Positions 33,301-45,300 of a stretch of 64,000 bases of DNA are shown here, one piece after another. The DNA comes from Himantopus leucocephalus (taxonomy: Eukaryota > Chordata > Aves > Charadriiformes > Recurvirostridae). How positions within the stretch are numbered: the first letter of the stretch is position 1; each line of letters begins with the position of its first letter. The stretch covers positions 2,050,417 to 2,114,416 of the forward strand of contig RSEF01000020.1 of NCBI GenBank assembly GCA_003993805.1, in the 5' to 3' direction. A program made the position numbers and the translations under genes. The notes below the pieces were generated by a model that searched no databases, was not told the DNA's origin, and saw only the letters and a program-made list of their open reading frames with translations.

Positions 33301-36300
33301 TTGCTCTGGGGCTGCTGCAGATCCCTGTGTCCTTCCCCCAGCAGAAAGGGGCCTCGGGACCCCCCCACTGGGGCTCTGCATGGTCTGCAGGTGCTCGGAA
33401 CAAACCTGGGGGATTTGGGCACTCACAAGCAGAGTGTTGCTTTCCTCTGGGCTGGCCGTGGGCACTGCCCGGGGCTTTCATGGACCTGGCAGAGCTGCAT
33501 TTGCCCTGTGGATGGTCCCATGCCCAGCTCACAGCTCTCCCATCCTGCTGCATCCCCAGGCAGCGGACCCCCCGCCACACCAAAGCCAGCAGCTCACCCA
33601 AGGTGACTCCAGTCTCAGGGCACAGGGGCTGTGCAAGCACACACACGTGTGCGTGAGAGGGGATCTGTGCACACTACAGGGTTACCTGCAAACAACAAGG
33701 AACAGGACAGGGACTTACTGCATCTCTTCCTTTGCACATCGCTTCCTCCCTCAGCGGCTCCAGGCGTGGGCTCTGCATTTAACACCACAGGAAAAATCAT
33801 TGTTACTGGGAGAACTTTGCAACAAGATAAAATGCGGCCATAACCCACAACCCAGTCCAGCTCAGCGCGACAGATGGGTACTGCTCTGGGGACGTTCCTT
33901 TGGGTACCTGGGGGAGAACAGTGATGCGACATGCACATCTGTGGGGCTCGGTGGGTCCAGACTGACTTGTCAGATCAGTACGGACCATGAAGAAGCCAGG
34001 GGAGGGTCAGCAGAGCTGAGGGGAGAAGGGGGGCTTCAGAGACAGCAAGGGCTGAGCGGCTTTGCAAGTCTGGGTCTGGTGAATGGGTGCAGCTCTGTAA
34101 CGATTCCAGGACCAAATACCGGGGCTGTTGGCCCGGGGAGAGGTCCCAGGACCGACCTGGCTGGTGCCAAGATGTGGGGCAGTCCCCAGCCCGCCTCCCC
34201 TCTGCCACACACCTTGCACTCCAGCTTCTCGATGAGCTGCTGGAGCCTACTGATCTGTGCCATCCACTGGCTGTTGTCTTCGACACAAACGCCTGCATGA
34301 GGAAGGGCAGAAAGATGTCACCAAAAAAGCTTGCTTTTGTCATTGCAAAAGCTTGCTCAATACCCAGAAAACTACAAAAAGCTTCTAAACCTCTGATTTA
34401 AACCAACAAAATGGTTTTTGTCCTGAAATTTTTCCCACTGCTTAGGAGATACAACATCCCACAGAAGCTCCAGCTGGCATCTGGGTGTAGTGGTCCAGGC
34501 TCCGTCCCTGACAAGCCCCTGCTGTCCCGTGCTGCTGTTCCCACACTCTCTCCAGGCTCCAGTGGGGCAGAGACACCAACCCAAGGGATGGCCAGGCTGC
34601 AGATACCTGTTGTGAGCATCCCAGAATAGGGGTCCGTTGGAGACAGACAGATGTTCTTCTGTCCTCTGCGCCCACATCGTCTCCCTGACCTCAGGCCAAC
34701 TGAGGTCTCAGATTTCTTTATGTCCTTTCTGAAAGAATAAAATGCAGAAGGAGGGGTTGAAGTCATTCACTATATGGATCAGCTTCACAATAGGCTTGGA
34801 AAGGGCAGATCCTGCTCCCAGATGGTCCCAAAGGGACCCGAAAGTCCTGCCCCATGCTGCAACCCCCACAAGCAGTGGTGGGGAGAGGGGAAGGACCAGC
34901 ATGTCCCACCCCATTACCTCTCCCGTCCTGCCTGCTCCTCCACGGTGTCAACGGCACATTCAAGCGAGGCCTGCAGGGACTGCAGCTGGTGCATGGTTTC
35001 CCGCAGCAGGAAACGGGTCAGAAACTGCTCCATCTTCGAGGAGGTCTCGTACCTCTGCAGGGAAGGGGAAAGGATCTGTCAGATGCCTCCAGCTCTGCGC
35101 TGGGGGGGCAGAGCCACATCTGGAAGGGGTTGGCCTTTAAATAAACCCAACAGGGTGGATTCCAGTCAAGTTTTTAGTTATTGTAAGAACGATGACACTG
35201 TTGGACAAAAGCATCCTCTGGGTGCACACCTCTGAGGCCACAACAGGGAATGCACAGCACGACCCCCTCCACCCCAGCCCCAGCACCCAGGAGCTGTGGA
35301 GGACCACAGATGGACACTCCCAAGCTGCAAGGTAAAGGCCGCTTGTGGAACTAGCCCCCAGCTCCGAGGAGGGCTCCGGGGCAGGCAGAGCATCCCTTGC
35401 TGCACCCAACAGTTCATACACTGCTCTGCTTGCACCGGGGCTCTTGGGACAAGGCCAGCGGGGCTGAGAGCCTGCGGCTGACCCCATGCACAGGCCGCCC
35501 CTTCCAGGGAGCGCCCCACCACTGGCAGGGCAGGGCAGGGTGACGGGCTGGTTTCATGCCCTCTCTCCCTGCGAAGACAGCACCACACCTCTCTGCTCCA
35601 ACAGGAAAAGATCTCTCCTGAATTTCTGACGTGTGCTTGCGCTCGGGGCCGCCCCAAAGCCTGTCCCCATGTCACCCACCGAGTATGAGTGACAGCCCCT
35701 GCCAGCCCCAGCCTATCTGCCCTGCTGCACTGGAGGGGTGTCCGGCAGGAACACGGGGCTGTGTGCCCTTTACTCACCACCCTTCCTCCCATTCTGATGT
35801 GCAATGTGTGCTCCATGGGCATTAGTGCTGGGAACATCTAACGGCGGGTCCAGGGGGGCACACAAATAAGCACTGGGGAGAATGAAAGGGTCACCGTGCA
35901 TCCTGGCAAGAACACAAACTGGCCTGGAGGGCACCCAAACAGTGGGTCAGGAGGCACACCATGCCACAGGAGCATGTCTGAGAAGCACAGAGAGCCAGGG
36001 AAGTACCTGGACACACACCCAGGCACCCCAAATTCCTTCCTTTGCCAGCTGTGATCACAGATCCTCTCGGGCAAAAATCTGGGTACAATGAACAGCCGCA
36101 GCCTAGAACATGGCTCCTTTCCACATGCTGTGGGTTCCGCTGGCAGCACCATTCCCTGGAGCCTGGTCCAACCTCTACTTTCCTGTCCAGTTTTCACTTG
36201 CTTCCTTAAAACCACCTAGAGTTTTGTCCTTGCACTGTTAGACATCCCAATGGCCTGTGGAAAATCTCCAGGCCCCCAGGGATGGAGACAAGGTACCCAA

Positions 36301-39300
36301 GGAGGGATGTTCAGCGAGGCAGGGAGCAAGGAGACAGGAAGAAAGGCTTAGGCACATACCCAGAGACTGACACTTCTGGGGCAGGCACAGTTGGCCTCCA
36401 CTGGGGCTGAGCCAGTCTCCCTTGCAGTGCAGGTACCTGTGCCTGGGTTGCCCCCACGAGACTCCTCTTGTTCCACTGCACGGTGAGGCTCTTCCTCCCT
36501 CCGCAGCATCCCTCAGGAGCACCAGTCATGCCAAAGCCTGCGGTTGTCACAGACAATGGCAGCAGCTTCACCCAGGCAGGCTGTGCAGGCCAGAAGCAGC
36601 CCAAATTTGTGCTAAGGACCATATTGCTGCATCCCCGCAGTGCAGGCAGGCCATGGGAGACCCAGTGGCATCCCACTGCCGCTGAAAGCATGGCAGGCTT
36701 CACTGTAGCGCCCAGGACTTAATGACTCAAGCAGGGTGTCATTGAGGACTGGAACTGCACGGAAAACCTGTGGAGCCACCTCTTCTTCTGTGACCTGAAA
36801 GCTCTCCCAGAGGATCAGCTGTTGCTCATGGCCAACTCCCCATCTTGCCCCTCCACCGACAGGGAAAAGTTGGCAGAGGTGCTTTGTGAGAGCTGTGGGG
36901 TGCCAGCCCCTGCACATGGCTAACACGGGGTTCCTCTCTCTCTGCGCCTATGGTGGTCACCAGTCTGGCCATGGAGTTAGAGGCAGGAGTGACCCATGTC
37001 ACCTCCGTCTGCCTGGGCCAGACCTGGAGGGAGGCTACCTCCCGCCTCAGGGTGGCTAGCAGCTTCGTCTCCAGCTACCTGCACAGCTTGCTAATGGACA
37101 GCCCCAATGACCCCTCAGTGCTGAAGACCTTGAAGAAGACGACAGTGATCCAGCTGAAGAAGCAATGCTGCTATGTCTCCATGGACTACAAAGGAGACCT
37201 CCACAACCAAGGTTACTATCACCCAGCCAAATTTCAGACTCCCCAGCGGGCACTGGATAACCCTGGACAAGGAAAGGTTCTGCTGCCCAGAGCCGCTCTT
37301 CCAACTGAAGCTACTCCACCGAAGTTTCCCAGGGCTCCACCACTTGGTCTTGCAGAGCCTCCACACAGACCTGACCATGCCAGGAGGGACACGATGGGTA
37401 ACATCATGCTGTCAGGGGGCTCCTCAATGTTTCCTGGCTTTCCCAAGAGGATGTGCTTAGAGTTGAACACCCTGTTCCACAGCACAGGCTGCAAGATTCA
37501 GGTCCTCGTGAGCCCAGAGAGAGGCACAGCAGCATGGGGGGAAGGCTCAATGGCTCATGTCGCTCACATCCTTCCAGCACGCATNNNNNNNNNNNNNNNN
37601 NNNNNNNNNNNNNNNNNNNNNNNNNNNNNNNNNNNNNNNNNNNNNNNNNNNNNNNNNNNNNNNNNNNNNNNNNNNNNNNNNNNNAACTGCTTTTGATTTA
37701 CTCTCTGGGTTATTTCAGTGCCTATCCACCATCACTCCAATAAGCGTGTGTCCTATCAGGCCAGCAACACAACCGTAGCTCATGCTGTGAATTCAGGCCA
37801 TACCAACTGTCTGGGTACAGCTGGTCTACAGCCCAGCCCTGATGCTCCAGGCTGGAGGCCATGCACGTCCAGAGCACTGCAGCAAAGCTGTCCTTTTTAA
37901 TGCACTGCCTGCAGCTGCAGGCACAGGGAAGGGGGCTGCTCCAGCAGGCAGGCAAGCTCCTTCCATCAGTCAGTGCAGCAGGACCCCTGAGGTCTGCAGG
38001 GAGCCACAGAGGTGCGAGCAAGGACCTGGGGAGGAGAAGGTGCCTGCGCGGAAGGACCTGGGGAGGAGAAGGTGCCTGCGCTGCGGCAAGTTTACTATGG
38101 GAGGTGATTTCTGATCTTGGCACTGAAGCAGCTCAGCACTGGGTAGTATGAGCTACTGAAAACCAGGGAACTGAATTCACTCTTTGCAATTCTGGTATAA
38201 AGGTCAGTTGGTGCTTCAGGGAGCCGGTTTGGCTCGCTGAACAGGCAGAAAAGCGCTCACCTGCCTTTGCTGCTGCTTTAGCAAACTGACTTAGCTTAGC
38301 AGATGATTAGAAAAGGATGAGAGGTTGCAAGGGGGAAGCAGATGGGAAGCCCTGCCCAGCTGTCACAGCAGACTCCCTTCCCTATGGCCAGCCCTCGTGC
38401 CTAGCTCCTCAAGGGACAAAGAAACCACAGGACATCACCGTGAGCATTAAGAGAGACAGGACCGGTGGTGGGAGGTCAAGGAAGGAGTCTCCACATCGTG
38501 CAGGAGGGCTGGTTGCTGCACAGGAGCATCCACCAGGAGAGGTCAATCCCTTTCTTTGACAAGACAAGGAGACAGACTGGACCAGAGCTACCTCTGCCTT
38601 CCCCGTGGTGCCCTCATGTGCACCCAAGGCTGCAGCACAGACCAGGAGCCAGGCTACCTTCACCCCCCCAAGCACCATCAACTCCCTCTTTCATGTCCAA
38701 AATAGAGTCCAGCAATGCTACCACATTATTCAAGTCAAATATTTCCAATTCCTACTGTGTTTCTCTCCAACACAAGGGAGAGCCGAGGATCTTTAATTCT
38801 AGAAGCTCTCCACAAAAGCATGTGGATGCAACCCTTCCAATGCTGGTGCCAAAAATTGGTTGAAGGGGTGCAGTGGGAAAGCTCCTGAGCCCCACATGGT
38901 TTTCTGGTTCCTCTGCAGCACAGCCAAGCCACCAGCCCAGTACTGGAGCTGTGTCTGCCTGGGACTGCTGGCACAGCTGCAGCTGGCCAGGAGGGGAAAC
39001 AAAGTGGAGAGGATGCTCGTCTACCAAGCACTGCCCTGGGCTCACGCTGGAGTGGGCAAATGACGGCCACAGCCACTCCTCACACCCCCACACCACATGG
39101 GCAAGCAGAGCCTTCTGCCCAGCTACCACACTGCCAACGGGTCTTCATCCATGCTTGAAAATGAATCTTGTTTTTCTGCCAGAGGAAGAGAATGGCAGTG
39201 AAGCCGATGCGGATGTGGGAAGCTGAGCTGCAGCTCTGCATTTCCAGGCTTTCCCCAGTCAAACATCCCACCTGCACCCACAAGCCTTGCTCCCCCGTGG

Positions 39301-42300
39301 CCACATAAGACAGAGCACAGGGCTGGGAACCCCAGGCAGGGACTCTGCCGCTCCCCCTGCCCACTCCTTCACCTCCTCACTCCCAAGGGCACAAAGATCC
39401 CCCGGCCAGTGCCACCCCTCTGTGCTTGCCAGCCCAGACACACATCCCCTGCTTACAGGGGAACAACCAACACTCAAACATCCCCAGGACAAGCCTGAGA
39501 AAGGTGAAGAATACTAACCGACTGAGTCCCCACTAGGGTGCAGCAGAAAGGATACATTATTCATCCACCGCATGGCCAGGCACGGTCCATTTCATTTTGG
39601 GAGTTGGTCCAAATCCAAACGGTGTCACCTCTCTTTCTGCACAGAGGGCACTTCCCACGGCGAGCAGCCTCCGCAGCCGCGCAGACCCACTTAACGAGGT
39701 GCACTGCCATCTCTGCTGCATCCTCCCCAGCCCCCCGCCGGGGCTGGCTGCGGCCCCCATAGCCTTGGCATATGGATGCTTCCCCTTGCACAGGGGCTGG
39801 ATGCTTCTCCCCAACCGCATCGCTCCCCTTCAAAGGGCCAAGTGCTGGGAGAAGCCCTGGCAGCCAGCCAGCCTCCCAGCACTCCCCATCCTCTCAACCT
39901 TCATCCTGAGGATGGCCTAGTCCTGCTCTCCTCTGTGGATGATGTTGGTGGATGGAGTTTTATCACAGGAGCAGACAGCTGCTCCCGCAGACATCATGTC
40001 ACGGCTGCGAGGGGCACTTTCAGCCTGCCCTGAGCCCTGCAGTTTGCCCCAGAGCAGTCCTTACACCCCAAACACGCAGACACAGGCACCAGCCTGAGAT
40101 GCCACCCCCGCAAAACTCAACTACCAGCCTGGGGCACACCGTGCTCGGAGAGGACTCAGCTCTGAAGCTCCCCATGCAGAAGGCTCCCCGTCCTCTTGGT
40201 CCCAGCACACCCCAGCCCACCTTACAAGGGCAAAGCAGGATCCCACGCGGACACATCAGTATTTTAGGCGAGCATTGCACATGACGAGCCAGCTGCCTCC
40301 TGTCTCTCGCCTCGTCAAACACAGCACGCCCAGGGGAACACGCTGAAGAGAAGGATGGAAATAACCATCTCTCAAGAGAGCCCCAAATGCTGTTTCACCC
40401 TTCTGCATCGACTTGGAAAATTTCATGCCAGCAGAGGGAATCAATTAAAAAACACACCTCCCCTTCAGTTCAGCTGCCCAGCCCCCTTTGCACTCTTCAA
40501 TTTGGGGACAACAAGCAAAACCCTGGTCAGGTGTTGCACCATGCAGTTCAAATCCCTCTGTAAAAGAGGCTCAGTAAAAACGTGTTCTGTCTCACTCAGA
40601 ACAACATTTTCTCCTCATAGCAAAGACTCTTGGAAAGGAGTCACGGAGGAAGTAACTCAGCAAGCACAAGACAAGGCTTTTTGGTCAGGTACTGGTATTT
40701 CAGCTCCATTGACCCAGATGAAAACCCCAAAGTTGCCAAAAGCTGCTAGAATTCTGCTTTTGAGAGGTTTTATTAGTTTCTTATGATGATAGTTAAGCTC
40801 AGGACAGAATGGAATAGGTGATTGCATAATTTCTGCCAAAGGAGAAATATGAGCGCCTGACTCGGAGAGGTATTTATGGGCCAGTTTGCAGTGTCTGCAA
40901 ACTGGAGAATGGAAAGATTTTAGCATACAGGTCCCCTGTGAGAAACATCAGGCCGTTTCCCAAGGTATTTCCACAGCTTACTTCTTACCCTGATGCTGTT
41001 ATATTGCAAACACAAAGTTTGGCCACAAGATAAGCTGTAATTAGTATACTGCCGCATAGCTATCAAGTTATATTTTACAAATTTAACAACTTATTTTCTT
41101 GAAAAGACAGCTCTTCCTTACCATCTTTCTACCAACCCAGTGAGGAAGGATGTGAGCATAGGAACACCTAATGATTTGTTTTCCTCCTGCCAACCTGTGG
41201 ATCCATAACAAAAACCACGAGCAGGTTTGCTGCCCACACATACACTATTTCCTACAGTAATTGCAGTCACTTACACAGTGAGATGGATGAACCCAGCTCA
41301 CGGTTCCTATGCTTTATCGCACTGTTTATCCTACAGTCAACAACACGCATGACAGGCAGCGTATCGAGGAGCCTGCCAGCAAGGAGACAGCCACTGAGAC
41401 ACGCCACTGATCCATGCCAGGTACCCTGGCCCACAGCAACCGCAAAAGCACGTGCAGAGGTGGGAATCCTCGATATCAAAAAGGCTTTCAGCAGCACTGC
41501 TTCAAACCACAGCTCCCAAACACAGAGCCACAGCATATTCCCTCTGAGCTTTGGTTTCCTTATTTCCCTCTCTCTCCTCCCTGTAGCTTATTGCCCTGGC
41601 ATGGTCTGAACAAGCCAAACACATCTCCCAGGCTCTGCTTTTGTTATGCTAATGAAGCAGCCCATGCTCTCTATTTTCCTTCGCTGCAGGTAAGTACCTG
41701 GAGGATGCAGGGGTGAGCATGCCTGTGGCAGGAGAAGTAAGGAACTACCAGAGGTGGACCATGCCCTTACCAAGGGATGTAGTGGTCCAACTGGCGAGAC
41801 CCAGCTCAAGTCAGAGATCCCCTTCTCCTTCTTCTAGCTAGTCCAGGTACCACTGCCTCCTCGAGAGTCACACGAAGCTCTCTTAAATACAGTTTGGGGA
41901 AAAATGGGCAAGGACTGAAGATCCTTCAACGTCTGTTGACTCTACAGCCCTGCTCTGGAAGCAGAGCTTTATGGTGAGGGCCGTGAAGCAGGCAGACATC
42001 TTCCAATTTACTCAGCGCACAGCATGGCTGCACCTCCAGCAAAAGCAGCTCCCCAGGATGAAGTTTCATTCAGCTCTTCCAGGAGGGTTGTCTCTCTGCC
42101 AAACTGGGGTTCTCAGTCCTCAGCCCTGGTGGCATTAGAGGTGTTTGAATCAACAGAAATGAGGGACGGACATGTAATATGGGAAATCTCTGTTCTCTGC
42201 CCCCTCCCCTGGCTCAGAGAGGTGTGAGCTTTGGCTAAAGTCCAACCTAATAAACCTACTAATCCCATAATAACCCAAGATCGAGTCCCATTCTGGAAAT

Positions 42301-45300
42301 ATAAATGTGGGAATACATTCAGGTCACAGCAGGTAAGAATGCAGCGTTTATCGTCTCTGCCAGCCTCTAGCAGTGGCAGATTTCCCACAGCTCTGCAAGA
42401 GCCCTGACCGCAGGGCTGGAGCATTGCCCTCTCCTACTTTCTCCCGGGCTCAGAGCCCAGCAGACCAGGGAAGCACAGGGAGGTGCTCCCCAGGAGGGTC
42501 AGTATCTGCATCGGGACACCCAAGAACTCAGGGCTGGGATCAGAGCACCCGGATCAGTACAGACCTCGTCTGGGTGAGAGCAGCGCTGCGAACGTCGGGC
42601 TGCCCTGGCCCCCTGGCTCCGGGCAGATGCAAGAAGTGGTGGGAAAGCGAATCCACAAAAATCTTTTTCAACAGGGAAAACCTGCTTCTCTTTTTCAGGG
42701 AAGACCTGTAGCACCAGAAACTGTTAAGTGAATGAATGTCTCATGCCAATAATGTGAAGCAGAGAGTAATTGCGCTGTCCTTTGGAGAAATACATGAATA
42801 CACAAATTCATTACCCCCCAAAAAAAAACAAAACAGAAAAGAACTGAAATAAAGCATAGCTCTCTGAACAGGATTCATTCTTTCCCTCTGGACTTGCATT
42901 TAGTAACCGTGAAGGGGGCCAGGCAGCAGAACCAAAGAGAAAATGCTTTTTTCAAGTGATTGCCTCTCCTGGCATGTAATTTCCCAATGTACAGGGAGAT
43001 GCTGCTGAGGCTGGATCTGGCCAGAGGAAAACTGAGAGGGTAAGATCGTGATTGACACTAGAGGCACAAACACCACTTTGATGACTCTGCAGAGCTGACA
43101 ACAGGACCAGTCCCTCTTTGCTTCTCTGCCCGTCAACAGGTCAGTGGACGGTGTGCATGTAGATGATGCCCTTCATCTGCTTCTTACCAAGCATTGAACC
43201 ACCACATCAAAGGGAAAGAAAGGGCCAGCCCTTCCCATGGCTGTAAAACAGCATTAACCCCAAGCACACAGCTAAACCACTTAATACATTTCAGATGCAA
43301 AGGGGACTGGTGGTCCCCAAGGACGGTCCCTTCCAGTATTGGCCACTGCTCTTTCGCAGCTGCTAAATAGCCTGCAGCGCTGTGCACTGCAGACCTCTGC
43401 TCTCCGACGCAGAGGCAGGGGGGCTCACAAAGCAGGAGGCTGCTTGCTCTAATTAGCAGCCTCCAATCTGCCTCCCATCGGCACAAGCTGCAGGGAGAGC
43501 AAAAGCATTCACTGCAGGGATGAACTCAGCACAAGGCTGGGAGTCAATGAATTTCACCATTTCCTACCTTCTCCCAAGTGCCTCGCTGTTTCCCAAAGCA
43601 GCCCTCCTGCTGCAGTGGCTCCTGCACCCCCTCCAGCAGTCAGTTTTTGTCACTGTGAGCACAGGCTTTGCTGAGCAGAAGCTGCTGGGGTCAGTCCGGA
43701 GCAAGCTCGACCCCAGAGTTCCCATTTCACAGTACACTGCTTTGTGGAAAAGACCTTGCTTTGGCTCAGAGACACAACACATACATTATCAGCAATGCTC
43801 CCAGAAAGTCTCCCCAGGCAGAACCCTGCAAGTGGTCTGCAAGGAGCTGTTGAAACAACCACTGCCAGAGTCTTAAAAGGAAGAAGACACCTCCAGAGCA
43901 CAAAAGCCCTAGCCCTACCCTTCTCCTCCTCCAGCACAACACAGCTACCTCTCCTCCAGGCATGCTGCAGGCTGTGCTTCTGTGGCACAAACTGCACATG
44001 GAGACAACTGAAGCACACACAGGCAACCCCATTGATCTGGGAGGTACCACATTTGCTGCCTCTGACACCTAAGTTAAACGCTAAGCAAGTGGCTAAGATC
44101 ACCACGGCTTCTGTTATGCACCCGCATGCTCCACCACCTTCCCGCAGTCCCATCCTTACCAGCTTGGTTTTGTCCATGGCTGCCAGGACTGCAGAGTTGA
44201 GAGCCTCCAGGGCAGAAAGCACGTTCCTGTATTCTCCGAGATATGCCGAGAAATAATCTGAAGCAGGAGAGAAGACCACGGTGAGCTTGCTGAGCACCTC
44301 TATCTCTGCCTCCCTTGCGCCTGCTACTTCCCACACACAGCCCAGTGCTGCAGGGGGAAATTCGTGTCCCTCTCCATAGTGACACTCCCACCTGGACTGA
44401 AATGAAGTCCTTTCTTATCCCCAAGGACAAGATATCCCATCCCCTTGGGAAAAGCACGGATGCCCTCTGTGCTCGGATTCAGGCACAGGGACTGGCAATG
44501 CCACTTGACCGCCCAGCCTGCCCAGGTCAGATATGCACAAAGCACCACCGTAGGCCCAAGAGACAGGAAGCCCTCGAAGGCAGGAATATCATCCTACTTA
44601 CCGCACAATTTCTCTGTGTCCACGTTACTGCAAGAAATAGAAAAAACAAGCTCTTGTTAGATGGTGGGCCTGGTGCAGGAGAAACAGTTGCGGTGAGCAG
44701 GGTCTTGAGGGCTTGTCTTGAGCCCCCAGTGGATTTACTGCTCCTCCCACATATTTTCAAAAGCCATATTAGAAAAATAAAAAGCTGCACAAGCTCAGAG
44801 CCAGCAGCCCAGCACATGCAGCACCCAGGCAGCACTGCAGAGCATCACCTCTGCACTACAGGGGCTCAAGGAGCAATCAAAGCTTCTCCACCAACATCTG
44901 CTGGAGCTGGAGTGTGCTGGGAAAGTGTATGTGAGAGGAGGACAGGGCCGGGAGAAAGGTCAGGGGAGGCGGGCTCCTGGGCTTGCAGCCCCATGTCTGA
45001 GCCCTGGAGCTGACAAGCCCCAAAAACTGCTTCTTCAATGCAACCTCTTCTCCCAAAGGTGCGAAGAATTCAGCCAGGGCTCCCTCCTCCTGTCTCCCCT
45101 GACCTCAGCCCAGGTTCCCCCTCATGGCTGCCCCACAGCATCAGGTCCCCTCCTCTCCCATCTATGCCATGGGTGCCCCCGGCTACTCCTCCTCTTCCCT
45201 GCCTTCAGAGCCCAGGTGGTGCGGGGCTGCCTTCAGGCTCCCAGGGCAGGGGGCTGGATGGCTTCACAGCCTGCGAGAGGGGTTGTGCCTGCTGTGAAGG

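Larger units (their letters stand above)
30374..34917 (-). other. NECAB3: Introns among NECAB3 exons 6-13
   Basis: The 3' half of NECAB3 is compact, with introns of 0.2-1.2 kb. These introns hold no other gene, RNA or element that I can support. Long reading frames on the plus strand here run antisense across real exons and are not convincing genes. Confidence 0.7.
35055..44159 (-). other. NECAB3: NECAB3 intron 5 (9.1 kb), host of an actin-like pseudogene
   Basis: The largest NECAB3 intron. Apart from the actin-like relic at 36528-37696, the 100-base gap and a 32-base tandem duplication at 38021-38084, no further feature is recognised. Confidence 0.75.

Noticed and set aside
33290..34300. 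336-codon plus-strand open frame
   Set aside because: It runs antisense through genuine NECAB3 exons 8 and 9 and their introns and has no recognisable protein similarity.
30374..44159. Possible counterpart of human C20orf144, which also lies near NECAB3
   Set aside because: No frame in this interval resembled it. The gene may be mammal-specific or simply unrecognisable by eye.
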